Source of the DNA: CAZLIC01 sp964559535
GTDB lineage: Bacteria; Pseudomonadota; Alphaproteobacteria; Rhodobacterales; Rhodobacteraceae
Length of the DNA stretch: 64,000 bases
NCBI GenBank assembly: GCA_964559535.1
Contig: CAZLIC010000007.1
Location: 23,559 to 87,558 of the forward strand
Direction of reading: 5' to 3'
A program made the position numbers and the translations under genes. Below the pieces are notes generated by a model. That model saw nothing but the letters and a program-made list of their open reading frames with translations. It was not told the origin of the DNA and searched no databases. Below, piece after piece: positions 16,223 through 25,478 of this stretch (position 1 is the first letter of the stretch; the number at the start of each line of letters is the position of its first letter).

Positions 16223-17560
16223 ATGCGCCTGACCCGCTATTTCCTGCCCGTGCTGAAGGAAAACCCCGCCGAGGCGCAGATCGTCTCGCACCGCTACATG
16301 CTGCGGGCGGGGATGATCAAGCAGCAAGCGGCGGGCATCTATTCCTGGCTGCCGCTGGGCTATCGCGTGCTGCGCCGGATCGAAGAGATCGTGCACCAGG
16401 AGCAGCAGCGCGCCGGGCACATTCCGCTCTTGATGCCCACGATCCAGCCCGCCGACTTGTGGCGCGAAAGCGGCCGCTACGGCGACTATGGCGAGGAAAT
16501 GCTGCGCATCACCGACCGGCAGAAGCGCGACCTGCTGTACGGCCCCACGAACGAAGAGATGATCACCGACATCTTCCGCGCGCATGTGAACAGCTACAAG
16601 GACCTGCCGCTGACGCTGTACCACATCCAGTGGAAATTCCGCGACGAGATGCGCCCGCGGTTCGGCGTGATGCGTGGGCGCGAGTTCCTGATGAAGGACG
16701 GCTACAACTTCGACATCGACAAGGACGCGGCGCTGCACGCCTACAACCGCCACATGGTGACGTACCTGCGCAGCTATGAACGCATGGGGCTGACGGCCAT
16801 CCCGATGCGGGCAGCCTCTGGCCCCATCGGCGGCGACAACACGCATGAATTCCTGGTGCTGGCACAGACGGGCGAGAGCGAGGTGTTCTTCGACGACCGG
16901 GTCACGGCCCTGAAACTGGGCGCCCGCGACATCGACTATGACGACCGCGACGCGGTGGCATCGGTGTGCAAGGAGTTCACCACGCTTTACGCCCGCACCG
17001 ACGAGACGCATGACGCGGCGGTGTTCGACACCATCCCCGAGGCGCACCGCAAGGTGGGGCGTGGTATCGAGGTGGGGCAGATCTTCTACTTCTCGACCAA
17101 GTATTCCGAACCGCTGAAGGCACTGGTGGTGAACGACAAGGGCGAGCGGGTGCCGGTGCACATGGGGTCGCACGGCATTGGCGTGTCGCGCCTGCTAGGC
17201 GCGATCATCGAGGCGTCGCATGACGACAAGGGCATCATCTGGCCCGAGGGCGTGACGCCTTTCCCGGTGGGGATCGTGAACCTGAAGCAGGGCGACGGGG
17301 CGACGGATGCCGCCTGCGCGTCGCTGTATGCCGCGCTGACGGCGAAGGGGCTGGAGCCGCTGTACGACGACCGCGAGGAACGCGCGGGCGCCAAGTTCGC
17401 CACGATGGACCTGATCGGCCTGCCCTGGCGCATTACCGTGGGGCCGCGCGGGCTGGCCGATGGCAAGGTCGAACTGACTTCGCGCCGCACGGGCGGGAGC
17501 GAAGCGATGTCGCCCGAGGCGGCGGTGGACCGGGTGGCGCAGATCTACGCGGGGCTGTAA
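16223..17560 (+). CDS. proS: Prolyl-tRNA synthetase (short alphaproteobacterial form)
   Basis: Charges tRNA-Pro with proline. 445 residues, much shorter than the about 570 of E. coli because the editing insertion domain is missing, as is usual in alphaproteobacteria. Class II motifs: motif 2 around QWKFRDEMRPRFGVMRGREFLMKD (described by its ends, about 133-157) and motif 3 near GSHGIGVSRLLGA (about 315-327); the C-terminal anticodon-binding domain starts about 345. GGAG lies 6-9 bases before the ATG. The stop overlaps the convergent membrane-protein gene by 16 bases. Confidence 0.95.
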   Translation: MRLTRYFLPVLKENPAEAQIVSHRYMLRAGMIKQQAAGIYSWLPLGYRVLRRIEEIVHQEQQRAGHIPLLMPTIQPADLWRESGRYGDYGEEMLRITDRQKRDLLYGPTNEEMITDIFRAHVNSYKDLPLTLYHIQWKFRDEMRPRFGVMRGREFLMKDGYNFDIDKDAALHAYNRHMVTYLRSYERMGLTAIPMRAASGPIGGDNTHEFLVLAQTGESEVFFDDRVTALKLGARDIDYDDRDAVASVCKEFTTLYARTDETHDAAVFDTIPEAHRKVGRGIEVGQIFYFSTKYSEPLKALVVNDKGERVPVHMGSHGIGVSRLLGAIIEASHDDKGIIWPEGVTPFPVGIVNLKQGDGATDAACASLYAALTAKGLEPLYDDREERAGAKFATMDLIGLPWRITVGPRGLADGKVELTSRRTGGSEAMSPEAAVDRVAQIYAGL

Positions 17561-18258
17561 GGCGCGGCGGCCGGGCCTTCCGCGGGCAGGCTGCGGTAGG
17601 CCCGGCACAACACGGCCACGGCCAGCAGTGACGAGATCATGCCCGCCACCGACGCTGCCGCATTGAGCGCCAATGTGGCAGCGACAGGCGCGTTTTCCGG
17701 TATCATCAGCGCGGCGGTGGTGACCGCGAAAAACGATATCGTCCCGACCAGACCCGACCCGTACAGCAGACCGCCGAACACCTGCCGAAACGTCCGCCGC
17801 CCGCGCGCGATTGTCACCCCAAACCCGAACCTGTCGCCCGCCACAGCCGCGGGCAGCGCTGTGCCCAACAGCGAGAGCAGGAGCAGGTTGCTAATCAACA
17901 CGAAGAGCAGCGCGACCGGCCGGCCAAAAGGATGCACGAGGCCGATGCCGAGAAATACCGTGACGCCAATTCCGGCGGCTACGGCCAGGAGAATGATGAG
18001 GAAAGATAGAAGAATGAACCGCCCCATCCGCTGCGGCGGCCCATCCTTGTGGGTTCTCAACAGCATCGGGTTTTCATCGAACAAAAAGTAGCGGTGCACC
18101 GAATAGGCAAAGATGATCAAGGCCACCGTTTCGCCCGTTGATGCGGAGGTGCTCCCCTCAAACCAGTATCCGATCCCCTCGACCAGAACGGCAAGCAGAA
18201 TCATTATTGGCCAGAACAGCCGAAGTGCTGCCCACGAACGCCGATACAGGTCGATCAT
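17545..18258 (-). CDS. Multi-spanning membrane protein, unknown function
   Basis: 237 residues with about five to six hydrophobic segments (roughly 15-33, 43-58, 80-105, 112-140, 165-190, 198-220). There are no recognisable catalytic or transport motifs. It overlaps proS tail-to-tail and follows ssb by 24 bases on the same strand, so it may be cotranscribed with ssb. A/T content at the 5' end is higher than in neighbours, which may reflect codons for membrane segments or a separate origin. Confidence 0.7.
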   Translation of the reverse strand: MIDLYRRSWAALRLFWPIMILLAVLVEGIGYWFEGSTSASTGETVALIIFAYSVHRYFLFDENPMLLRTHKDGPPQRMGRFILLSFLIILLAVAAGIGVTVFLGIGLVHPFGRPVALLFVLISNLLLLSLLGTALPAAVAGDRFGFGVTIARGRRTFRQVFGGLLYGSGLVGTISFFAVTTAALMIPENAPVAATLALNAAASVAGMISSLLAVAVLCRAYRSLPAEGPAAAPYSPA

Positions 18259-18282
18259 CTGTCGGCCCCCCGGGCGCCCCGA

Positions 18283-18804
18283 TCAGAACGGAATCTCGTC
18301 GTCCATGTCGCCGCGACCGCCGCCGCCCGAGGGCGCATAGCCGCCCCGCGAGCCACCGCCGCCACCGCCCGATGACCCGCCGCCACCCGATACCCGGCCC
18401 TGCGGCGCCTCGTCATAGCCGCGGTCCTCGGCATAGCCGCCGCCCCCGCCATCACGCCCGTCCAGCAGCGTCAGCTCGCCCCGGAAGGGACGGATCACCA
18501 CTTCGGTCGAATAGCGGTCCTGCCCTGACTGGTCCTGCCACTTGCGGGTTTCCAGCTGGCCCTCGATGTACACCTTGGACCCTTTCTTCAGATACTGCTC
18601 GGCCACCTTGGCGATGTTCTCGTTGAAGATCGCGACCGAGTGCCATTCGGTGCGCTCCTTGCGCTCGCCCGAGGCCTTGTCGCGCCAGGTTTCCGACGTG
18701 GCGATGCGCAGGTTCACCACCTTGCCGCCGTTCTGGAACGACCGCACCTCGGGGTCGCGGCCCAGATTCCCGATAAGGATCACCTTGTTCACCGACCCGG
18801 CCAT
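18283..18804 (-). CDS. ssb: Single-stranded DNA-binding protein
   Basis: Coats single-stranded DNA during replication, repair and recombination. 173 residues: OB fold (about 1-110) beginning MAGSVNKVILIGNLGRDPEV, then a long Gly/Ser-rich linker (about 118-165) and the acidic tip DMDDEIPF that recruits partner proteins. All expected elements are present. It diverges from the transglycosylase gene at 18979. Confidence 0.96.
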   Translation of the reverse strand: MAGSVNKVILIGNLGRDPEVRSFQNGGKVVNLRIATSETWRDKASGERKERTEWHSVAIFNENIAKVAEQYLKKGSKVYIEGQLETRKWQDQSGQDRYSTEVVIRPFRGELTLLDGRDGGGGGYAEDRGYDEAPQGRVSGGGGSSGGGGGGSRGGYAPSGGGGRGDMDDEIPF

Positions 18805-18978
18805 GCCGCCCCCCCTGATTCCTTCCGCCGCGGCCAGACTGGACCATGCGTGGTTAACGAAACCCTATACCCCGCGCGGAATGCTGCCTGCAACCGCCCT
18901 TGGCCCGCTGGGGGGACTCGCCCTTGGCCGGAATCCGGTTATAGTTCTGCCTCGGGGGCTGTGGGTGTGCTGAATACG

Positions 18979-19572
18979 ATGTACGGTCGTCTGGCGATGC
19001 TGTGTGTCTGCCTTGCCGCGCTGGCAGGGCCATCCATGGCCGAGGGCATCATCCTGCCCGGCGGCAAGTCGCGGACGGCACTGTTCAAGCAGCAGACGCG
19101 GCTTCTGGATACGCGGCTGGCCCGGCAGTACGAAAACGCCGATCGCCTGAAACCCGACAGCGAACGCAACCTGCTCGACGTGGCGCTGCCGCGGTTCCGC
19201 GGCAACTACAAGGGTGAATACCTGTCGGTGGCCAAGGCCGCCGCCCGCCGCCACGGCATTCCCGAGGATCTGTTCCTGCGGCTGGTGCAGCAGGAATCCG
19301 GCTGGAACCCCGGCGCACGGTCGCACAAAGGGGCCACGGGGCTGGCGCAGCTGATGCCCGGCACGGCGCGCGCGCTGGGGGTGGACGAGACCGACCCGCA
19401 GCAGAACCTGGAAGGCGGCGCGCGCTATCTGCGCATCCAGTATGACCGGTTCGGATCGTGGCGGCTGGCGCTGGCGGCCTACAACGCCGGTCCGGAAGCG
19501 GTGGAAAAGCACGGCGGCATCCCGCCCTATGCCGAAACCAAGGGCTATGTCCGCGCGATCCTGGGCAGCTGA
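18979..19572 (+). CDS. Secreted lytic transglycosylase (short SLT protein)
   Basis: 197 residues with a signal peptide (about 1-21) and an SLT domain from about 80. Catalytic Glu106 lies in VQQESGWNPGARS; GLAQLMPGTARALG and LAAYNAGPEAV follow. The overall plan resembles the transglycosylase at 4007 but the linker is absent. The start is uncertain: ATG 18979 is used here, and in-frame GTG codons lie at 18967 and 18961. A TATAGT at 18940-18945 could be a -10 element. Downstream lie two stacked hairpins shared with serS. Confidence 0.88.
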   Translation: MYGRLAMLCVCLAALAGPSMAEGIILPGGKSRTALFKQQTRLLDTRLARQYENADRLKPDSERNLLDVALPRFRGNYKGEYLSVAKAAARRHGIPEDLFLRLVQQESGWNPGARSHKGATGLAQLMPGTARALGVDETDPQQNLEGGARYLRIQYDRFGSWRLALAAYNAGPEAVEKHGGIPPYAETKGYVRAILGS

Positions 19573-19582
19573 GCGGCCGCCA

Positions 19583-19615
19583 AGCCCAAGAATTTTAGAA
19601 TAAAATTCCTGGGCT
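19583..19615. terminator. Bidirectional A/T-stem terminator between transglycosylase gene and serS
   Basis: Inverted repeat with arms AGCCCAAGAATTTT (19583-19596) and AAAATTCCTGGGCT (19602-19615), one mismatch, five-base loop. The A/T-rich inner stem could work for either convergent transcript. Confidence 0.65.
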
Positions 19616-19624
19616 GATGGGGGT

Positions 19625-19647
19625 AAAATCCTTCGCAGAAGGATTTT
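19625..19647. terminator. Terminator hairpin directly after serS
   Basis: Perfect 10-bp stem AAAATCCTTC/GAAGGATTTT (19625-19634, 19638-19647) with a three-base loop, 10 bases after the serS stop on the minus strand. It can act on both convergent transcripts. Confidence 0.7.
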
Positions 19648-19657
19648 GGCGCTTCGG

Positions 19658-20950
19658 TCACGCCAGCGCGCCGTCCGCGCCGATCTGCGTCTTGCCGCCC
19701 AGATACGGGTGCAGCGCCTGCGGCAGGTGCACCGAGCCATCCGCCTGCTGGCCGTTTTCGACCACGGCAATCAGGCAGCGGCCCACGGCCAGGCCCGAGC
19801 CGTTCAGGGTGCAGACGAAATCGGGCTTGCCGCCTGCGGCGGGGCGGAAGCGGGCGTTCATGCGGCGGGCCTGGAACTGGCCGCAGACGGATACGCTGCT
19901 GATTTCGCGGTATCTGTTCTGGCCGGGCAGCCAGACCTCAAGATCATGGGTGCGCTGCGCGCCGAACCCCATGTCGCCGGTGCACAGCACGATGACGCGG
20001 TAGGGAAGCCCCAGTTTCTGCAACACATTTTCGGCGCACTGCGTCATCCGGTCATGTTCCGCGCGGCCCTGTTCGGGGGTGCAGATCGTGACCATTTCCA
20101 CCTTTTCGAACTGGTGCTGGCGCAGCATGCCCGAGGTGTCCTTGCCCGCCGACCCGGCTTCGCTGCGGAAACACTGGGAGTGGGCCGTCATGCGGATGGG
20201 AAGCTGTTGTTCGTCCAGGATTTCCCCGGCGACGGTGTTGGTCAGCGTGACCTCGGAGGTGGGGATCAGCCACCAGCCGTTGGTTGTCTGGTAGCTGTCC
20301 TCGGCGAACTTCGGCAGCTGGTTGGTGCCGAACATGGCGTCGGGTTTGACCAGAACCGGCGTCCAGGTTTCCTGCAGGCCGTGGTCGCCGGTGTGCAGGT
20401 CCAGCATGAACTGGGCCAGCGCGCGGTGCACGCGGGCCAGCGCGCCGCGCAGCACGGTAAAGCGGGCGCCGGAGAGTTTGGCGGCGGTGGAGAAGTCGAA
20501 GCCGCTGGCCAAGCCCTTGATGTCGAAGTGTTCCACCGGGGTGAAGTCGAAGGCGGGCGGGGTACCCCAGCGGCGCAGTTCGACGTTGTGGTCTTCATCC
20601 GGGCCATCGGGGACGTCGTCCAGCGGTGTGTTCGGAATGGCAGACAGCAGATCGCGCAGGCGGGCATCCTCGGCCTCTGCCTCGGCCGTAAGTCGGGCGA
20701 TTTCGGCTTTCTTTTCAGAAACTTCAGCACGCAGCGCGTCGAACGTGGCGGTGTCGCCGCGGGCCTTTGCGGCGCCGGCGTCCTTTGATGCCGCATTCGC
20801 CCGGGCCTGCGCGGTTTCAGCGGCAAGGATGCGGGCACGGCGGCCTTCGTCGATGGCAAGGATCTGACCGGACAGCGGTTCCAGCCCGCGCCGAGCCACA
20901 GCGGCATCGAAGGCGGCGGGGTTTTCGCGGATCGTGCGGATGTCGTGCAT
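19658..20950 (-). CDS. serS: Seryl-tRNA synthetase
   Basis: Charges tRNA-Ser. 430 residues, normal length. The N-terminal coiled-coil arm that reads tRNA-Ser spans about 30-100; the class II catalytic core includes LIPTSEVTLTN (about 228-238), FRSEAGSAGKDTSG (about 263-276) and the motif 3 region GSGLAVGR (about 381-388). Start ATG 20950 (MHDIRTIRENP) is the usual SerS beginning; upstream in-frame sequence is not conserved in type. Confidence 0.96.
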   Translation of the reverse strand: MHDIRTIRENPAAFDAAVARRGLEPLSGQILAIDEGRRARILAAETAQARANAASKDAGAAKARGDTATFDALRAEVSEKKAEIARLTAEAEAEDARLRDLLSAIPNTPLDDVPDGPDEDHNVELRRWGTPPAFDFTPVEHFDIKGLASGFDFSTAAKLSGARFTVLRGALARVHRALAQFMLDLHTGDHGLQETWTPVLVKPDAMFGTNQLPKFAEDSYQTTNGWWLIPTSEVTLTNTVAGEILDEQQLPIRMTAHSQCFRSEAGSAGKDTSGMLRQHQFEKVEMVTICTPEQGRAEHDRMTQCAENVLQKLGLPYRVIVLCTGDMGFGAQRTHDLEVWLPGQNRYREISSVSVCGQFQARRMNARFRPAAGGKPDFVCTLNGSGLAVGRCLIAVVENGQQADGSVHLPQALHPYLGGKTQIGADGALA

Positions 20951-21016
20951 CGGGGCCTCCGGTCGGCAGTTGCGGGCGTTATGCCCCAAGCTCCGCGCCG
21001 GGGAAAGGTGCCGGGT

Positions 21017-21790
21017 TCAGGGCTTGCGCGCGCGCAGGTGGGTGGGGCAATGCTCGCCTGTGTCGAGGTTGGGGATCATGCGTTCCCAGATGCCTGCGTT
21101 CTGCGCCACGAAATCGGCCCCCACCACTTTTGCCGCTGCTTCACCCATGGGGCCGCGCAGCCGGGCGAGTTCGTCGCGGGCCTGGGTGCGGTACCATTCG
21201 TTGCGGCTGACGGTGGCCGTGTCGGTGAACCCGGCGGCCTGCATGGCGGCCACATAGCGCGCGGGCGAGGCCATGCCGAAGTCCAGCCCTTCGGCCGCGA
21301 TGTAGGCGGCCATTTCCGGTGAGGGCGCACCGTCGTGGCCGATCAGCCAGTCGGATGCCAGGAACCAGCCGCCCGGTTTCAGCACGCGGAACACCTCGGC
21401 CATCAGCGCATGCTTGTCGGTGATGTGGACGATCGAGTCTTTCGAGAAGACCACGTCGAAGGTGCCGGGCGGGAAGGGCAGGGGGCCGGGGGCGACCTTG
21501 CACAGGCCGATGCGCGAGGACAACCCGTGCCGGGCAACCAGCAAACGGGCGTGGGTGATGACCGGGTCCTCGACGTCGATGCCGGTGACGTAACCCGCGC
21601 CATGGGTGGCCACCAGCGCCACGTCGATGCCGCCGGCACCGCAGCCGATGTCAAGCACCGACTTGCCGCGCAGGTCGTGATGGCCCAAGACGCGCGCCAC
21701 CTCGTCAGGGCCGCCCGGCGACAGGAAGCCTTCGCCCCAGACGGCTTCCAGCATGGCAATCATGCGGGGCGGGTAATGGTCATCGCTCAT
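21017..21790 (-). CDS. SAM-dependent methyltransferase, phosphoethanolamine-methyltransferase-like
   Basis: 257 residues, class I Rossmann methyltransferase. The SAM-binding motif I is VLDIGCGAGGIDVAL (about 45-59), with GIDVEDP as the acidic end of strand 2. The segment VVFSKDSIVHITDK followed by LKPGGWFLASDW resembles plant-type phosphoethanolamine N-methyltransferases, so an N-methyltransferase acting on a small amine is the best guess. It is the last gene of the 14-gene minus-strand run and overlaps the VOC gene by four bases. It could also modify a pathway intermediate unrelated to choline. Confidence 0.8.
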   Translation of the reverse strand: MSDDHYPPRMIAMLEAVWGEGFLSPGGPDEVARVLGHHDLRGKSVLDIGCGAGGIDVALVATHGAGYVTGIDVEDPVITHARLLVARHGLSSRIGLCKVAPGPLPFPPGTFDVVFSKDSIVHITDKHALMAEVFRVLKPGGWFLASDWLIGHDGAPSPEMAAYIAAEGLDFGMASPARYVAAMQAAGFTDTATVSRNEWYRTQARDELARLRGPMGEAAAKVVGADFVAQNAGIWERMIPNLDTGEHCPTHLRARKP

Positions 21791-22224
21791 CTGTCATTCT
21801 CCGGGGTGTAGGTGGTGAAGGCGGCGGCGAGCTTGTGGCCGTCGGGGCAGCGGACATAGGCGACGTAGAACGAAGGCTCATAGCGGCTGCGGGTGCCGGG
21901 GGCACCCTCGTCCTGCCCGCCGTGCGCCAGTGCCGCGGCATGGAAGGCGCGCACCTGCGCGGCGCCGGTGGCGGCGAAGGTGACCATGGTGCCGTTGCCG
22001 GGGGTGGCGGGGCGGCCGTCAAATGGCATGCAGAGCCAGAGGCCCGTCCCCTGCTGTGGCCCCCAGCCGGCCCAGCCCTCCGGGGCGTCAGGCAGGCGGC
22101 GAAGGCCAATTGTGGCCATGACGGGGTCGTAGAAGCGGACGGCGCGCGCCAGGTCGCGGGTGCCGAGCGTGACGTCGAACAGGCCGGATGGGGCGGCGGG
22201 ACTGGCGGTCGTGTCAGGCGGCAT
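21787..22224 (-). CDS. VOC-fold (glyoxalase/bleomycin-resistance family) protein
   Basis: 145 residues; FDVTLGTRDLARAVRFYDPVMATIGLRRL at the start (split over about residues 14-42) and FYVAYVRCPDGHKLAAAF near the end are typical of VOC metalloenzymes with a bidentate fold. Substrate unknown. Start ATG 22224 gives a 7-base gap after the amidohydrolase stop; ATG 22248 would overlap that gene. Stop and next start form an ATGA overlap, so it is translationally coupled to the methyltransferase. Confidence 0.82.
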   Translation of the reverse strand: MPPDTTASPAAPSGLFDVTLGTRDLARAVRFYDPVMATIGLRRLPDAPEGWAGWGPQQGTGLWLCMPFDGRPATPGNGTMVTFAATGAAQVRAFHAAALAHGGQDEGAPGTRSRYEPSFYVAYVRCPDGHKLAAAFTTYTPENDR

Positions 22225-22231
22225 GCGCGGG

Positions 22232-23851
22232 CTACCAGATGGGGGCACGCCAGACCTCGGCGCCCTTGAAGAGGGTCAGGAGAACCTGGGTTTCGCCGAT
22301 CTCGGCTGTGTCGCAGGTCAGCGGGTCGCGGTCGATCACGATCAGGTCGGCGGAGTAGCCGGGGGTCAGGCGGCCGGTCATGTGGCCGCGCCAGCAGGCG
22401 GCGGCGGCGTTCACGGTGTAGCCGTGCAGCGCTTCCATGCGGGTCAGGCGTTCCTGCGGCAGGAACGGTTCGCGGTGGCCTTCGGCGCGCCGCGGCTGCC
22501 GGGTGATGGCGGTTTCGATGATGGGGAAGGGGTTCAGCGTGCTGACCGTCCAGTCCGAGGACAGGACCAGCGGCGCCCCGGCATCGGCGAGTTGCCGGAA
22601 CGGGTAGGTCTGCGGCAGGCGGTGGGGGCCGATGGCGTTGATCCACAGGTCGGGGATGACGGGGTCGTGACGCGCCCACAGCGGCTGGATGTTGGCCATG
22701 GCGCCGAGGGCGGCAAGGCGCGGGATGTCGGCAGGATCGACCACCTGCAGATGGGCAAGTTGCGGCAGCGAGGGCCACAGGCCGTTGGCACTGGCCGCGG
22801 CCTGCAATGCATCAAGCGCGGCGCGGGCGGCGGCATCGCCGATGACGTGGAAGTGCGACTGGAAGCGGGCAGCATCCACGGCGGTGACCAGCGCATCCAG
22901 CAAGTCCTGCGGGAACATGACGGGGGCGTTGGCGCCGGTGTCATGCGTGGGTTGCAGGAAGGCGGCGGTTTCGTTCTCGATCACGCCGTCCAGGAAGAAC
23001 TTGGCGCTGTTCACCATCAGGTCGGGGTGGCGGTGCTGCGCCCGCCATGCGGAAAGGCGTTGGCGGGCGGTGTCGGGCGTGTCGGCGGGGGTGACCAGCG
23101 CGGCGCAGGACACGCGCAGGGTGGCGCGGCCCGCCGCCTGCGTGTCGGCGTAAGCGCGCAGGGTGGCGTCCACCACGCGGGGGTCGATGATCCCGGTGAT
23201 GCCGTGGCGGTTGGCATGCGCCATGGCGGCGATGGCGCCGCGGACGGGCGTGTCGGGCGGCATGGGGGGGAGGCGCTGCCATGCCCATATCGCGGCGTCT
23301 TCCAGCAAGAGGCCTGTCGGCTCTCCCTCGGCCTTGACGATATGGCCGTTGGGCGGGTCGGGCGTGTCGCGGTCGATGCCACAGAAGGCCAGCGCGGCAG
23401 AGTTCAGACAGGCCATGTGGGCCGAACTGTCGAAGGTAAAGCACGGGCGGTCGGGCACCGCGGCGTCAAGATGGGCGCGGCTCAACGAGCCGGGGGGGAA
23501 GGTGCCCGCTTGCCATCCGGAGCCGAAGACCACGGGAAGGTCGATGGTGGCGGCATGGGCCTTCAGCGCCGCGATCAGTTCGGCATGGGTGGTCAGGTCG
23601 AAAAGCGTGGCCGACGTGACTAGGTCGATGCCACCGTCGGCCAGATGGATGTGCGCGTCCTGGAAGGCGGGTAGAACGCGGCGGCCCCCCGCGTCGAGGC
23701 GTCGCGTGGCAGGGCCTGCCAGCGACAGCATGTCGGCGTCCGTGCCCAAGGCAAGGATGATGCCGCCCGCCATGGCGATGGCCTGCGCCGCGGGCCGTGC
23801 CGGATCCATCGTGGCGATCCGTGCGCCGGTCAGGATCAGGTCGGGTATCAT
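22232..23851 (-). CDS. YtcJ-type amidohydrolase
   Basis: 539 residues of the amidohydrolase superfamily, YtcJ/TIM-barrel type. Residues 1-60 form the N-terminal beta part; the HxH metal motif is in FQDAHIHLADGG (about 67-78); FHVIGDAAARAALDAL (about 310-325) contributes another metal His; and SSDWTVSTLNPF the late Asp. Members hydrolyse C-N bonds in cyclic or acyl amides and carbamates. In this cluster it could remove an amide or N-acyl group from the imported compound, which is inference. ATGA overlaps on the upstream side. Confidence 0.87.
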   Translation of the reverse strand: MIPDLILTGARIATMDPARPAAQAIAMAGGIILALGTDADMLSLAGPATRRLDAGGRRVLPAFQDAHIHLADGGIDLVTSATLFDLTTHAELIAALKAHAATIDLPVVFGSGWQAGTFPPGSLSRAHLDAAVPDRPCFTFDSSAHMACLNSAALAFCGIDRDTPDPPNGHIVKAEGEPTGLLLEDAAIWAWQRLPPMPPDTPVRGAIAAMAHANRHGITGIIDPRVVDATLRAYADTQAAGRATLRVSCAALVTPADTPDTARQRLSAWRAQHRHPDLMVNSAKFFLDGVIENETAAFLQPTHDTGANAPVMFPQDLLDALVTAVDAARFQSHFHVIGDAAARAALDALQAAASANGLWPSLPQLAHLQVVDPADIPRLAALGAMANIQPLWARHDPVIPDLWINAIGPHRLPQTYPFRQLADAGAPLVLSSDWTVSTLNPFPIIETAITRQPRRAEGHREPFLPQERLTRMEALHGYTVNAAAACWRGHMTGRLTPGYSADLIVIDRDPLTCDTAEIGETQVLLTLFKGAEVWRAPIW

Positions 23852-24642
23852 TCGTAGGCCGCCCAGTCGGCGGCCGTGATCACGTAGGCGTCTTGGTTCA
23901 CGTCGCGCGTCCAGACGTAGAAGCACAGGAACGGCACATCGCCGACCAGGAGAGCGTGGGGCCGATGGGGCGGGTTCCAGACCGGATCGCGGCCTTCGCT
24001 GAACGGCGTGTCGGGCGCAAAGCGCCAGCGGTGCGGGCCGGTCAGGGGGACGTAGAGTTCCGGCGCGGCGTGGGCACGGTCGCGGTAAAGGATGCGGGGC
24101 GCGATCACGAACAGGCCCAGTTCGGCGTCGGGGCCGCAGGCCACGGGCGCAAAGGCATGGGCCTGCGGGAACCAGGGGCCGATCTGCGGGTCGGGGTAGG
24201 TATAGGTTGTCCAGGCCAGCCAGGGCGCGGCCGTGGCGATGACTTCGGCCAGCGCGGGGTCCATGACGCGCAGGGCGGCGGGCAACTGGACAGCGACCAC
24301 AGAGTTCGCGGACAGGGCCGGCGCAGCAGGGGAGCAGGTGGCAAGGGCCGCCAGAACCTGAGCCGGACCTTCGCCTTGCAACCTGCGCAAGTGGCGCGTC
24401 GCTGCCCCCAGCAGGGCGCCGATGGCCCCGGCGCCGGGCAAGGTGACGCCGCGCGATGCCATCACCCGCAAGGGCAGCTCGCTGTCCGTGGGCGAGGCGA
24501 TCCGGTAGGCCTCAAGCTGGTCGGCATCGATCTGGCCCGCGTGAAACAGCGTCATGGCCGCGGCATAGCGGACCCGGCCCGACCCTTCCAATCCCGGCGG
24601 CGTCAGCAGCGCGGTGCAAGCCGCACGCAACGATTCGGTCAT
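23848..24642 (-). CDS. DMSP-lyase-like cupin protein
   Basis: 264 residues with an N-terminal helical part (GRVRYAAAMTLFHAGQ, about 23-38) and a C-terminal cupin. The pattern resembles the DddQ-type dimethylsulfoniopropionate lyase family: RAHAAPELYVPLTG gives an [R]-x-H-x3-E-x6-G cupin motif in which the usual first His is Arg, and a later His lies in NPPHRPHALLVGD, with Tyr residues nearby. True DddQ enzymes use His, His, Tyr and His to hold a metal, so the activity may differ. Four-base overlaps on both sides lock it into the operon between an ABC permease and the amidohydrolase. A DMSP substrate is possible but not shown. Confidence 0.65.
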   Translation of the reverse strand: MTESLRAACTALLTPPGLEGSGRVRYAAAMTLFHAGQIDADQLEAYRIASPTDSELPLRVMASRGVTLPGAGAIGALLGAATRHLRRLQGEGPAQVLAALATCSPAAPALSANSVVAVQLPAALRVMDPALAEVIATAAPWLAWTTYTYPDPQIGPWFPQAHAFAPVACGPDAELGLFVIAPRILYRDRAHAAPELYVPLTGPHRWRFAPDTPFSEGRDPVWNPPHRPHALLVGDVPFLCFYVWTRDVNQDAYVITAADWAAYE

Positions 24643-25478
24643 GCATTCCCCCGGTAGGCCATCCGCGCATCCGCCACCCGACGCCGTTCGGCCCGCGCCA
24701 TGATCCACCCCGCCAGCGCCACGCCGATGCCCACGGCACAGACCAGGATGGTGGCCAGCGCGTTGATGTCGGGCGTGACCCCCAGCTTGACCTTTGACCA
24801 GATCAGCAGGGGCAGGGTGGTGTTTCCCGGCCCGGTGACGAAGGACGAGATCACCACGTCGTCGAGCGAGATGGTGAAAGCCAGCAGCCAGCCCGACAGG
24901 ATGGCGGGAGAGATGACAGGCAGTGTCACATCCTTCAGCACCTGCCAGGGCCGCGAGCCGAGGTCCATCGCAGCCTCCTCGATGGCGCGGTCGGCCGACA
25001 GCATGCGCGACTGTACGATGGTGGTGACGTAGGTCAGGGTAAAGGTGATGTGCGCCAGCGTGATGGTGGTAAATCCGCGCTCGCCCGGCCAGCCGATCCA
25101 GTTGGCCATCAGGATGAACATCATCAGCATCGAGATGCCGGTGATGACCTCGGGCATGACCAGCGGCGCGGTGACCATGCCGGACAACAGCGTGCGGCCG
25201 CGGAACCGGCGGAACCGCGCCAGCGCGATGCCCGCCATGGTGCCCAGAATGGTGGCCATGGTGGCCGAAACCAGCGCGATCTGCACCGACAGCACCATGG
25301 CCTTCCACACCTGTGCGTTGTTCCACAGCGTGGCATACCATTTGGTCGAGAAACCGCCCCAGACCGTGGCCAGCCGCGAGGCGTTGAAGGAATAGACCAT
25401 CATCGACAGCACGGGGATGTAGAGGAAGGCAAACCCGAAGACCAGGATGGTGATGAGGAAGGTGCCATTGCGGTTCAC
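24639..25478 (-). CDS. Polyamine-type ABC importer permease, PotC/PotI-like
   Basis: 279 residues, six membrane helices, with the EAA loop EEAAMDLGSRPWQVLKDVTLP (about 165-185) that docks on the ATPase. PotC/PotI-like. It pairs with the permease at 25475, the ATPase at 26772 and the binding protein at 27926. ATGA overlaps with both neighbours. Cargo inferred only as a cationic or zwitterionic amine. Confidence 0.92.
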   Translation of the reverse strand: MNRNGTFLITILVFGFAFLYIPVLSMMVYSFNASRLATVWGGFSTKWYATLWNNAQVWKAMVLSVQIALVSATMATILGTMAGIALARFRRFRGRTLLSGMVTAPLVMPEVITGISMLMMFILMANWIGWPGERGFTTITLAHITFTLTYVTTIVQSRMLSADRAIEEAAMDLGSRPWQVLKDVTLPVISPAILSGWLLAFTISLDDVVISSFVTGPGNTTLPLLIWSKVKLGVTPDINALATILVCAVGIGVALAGWIMARAERRRVADARMAYRGNA

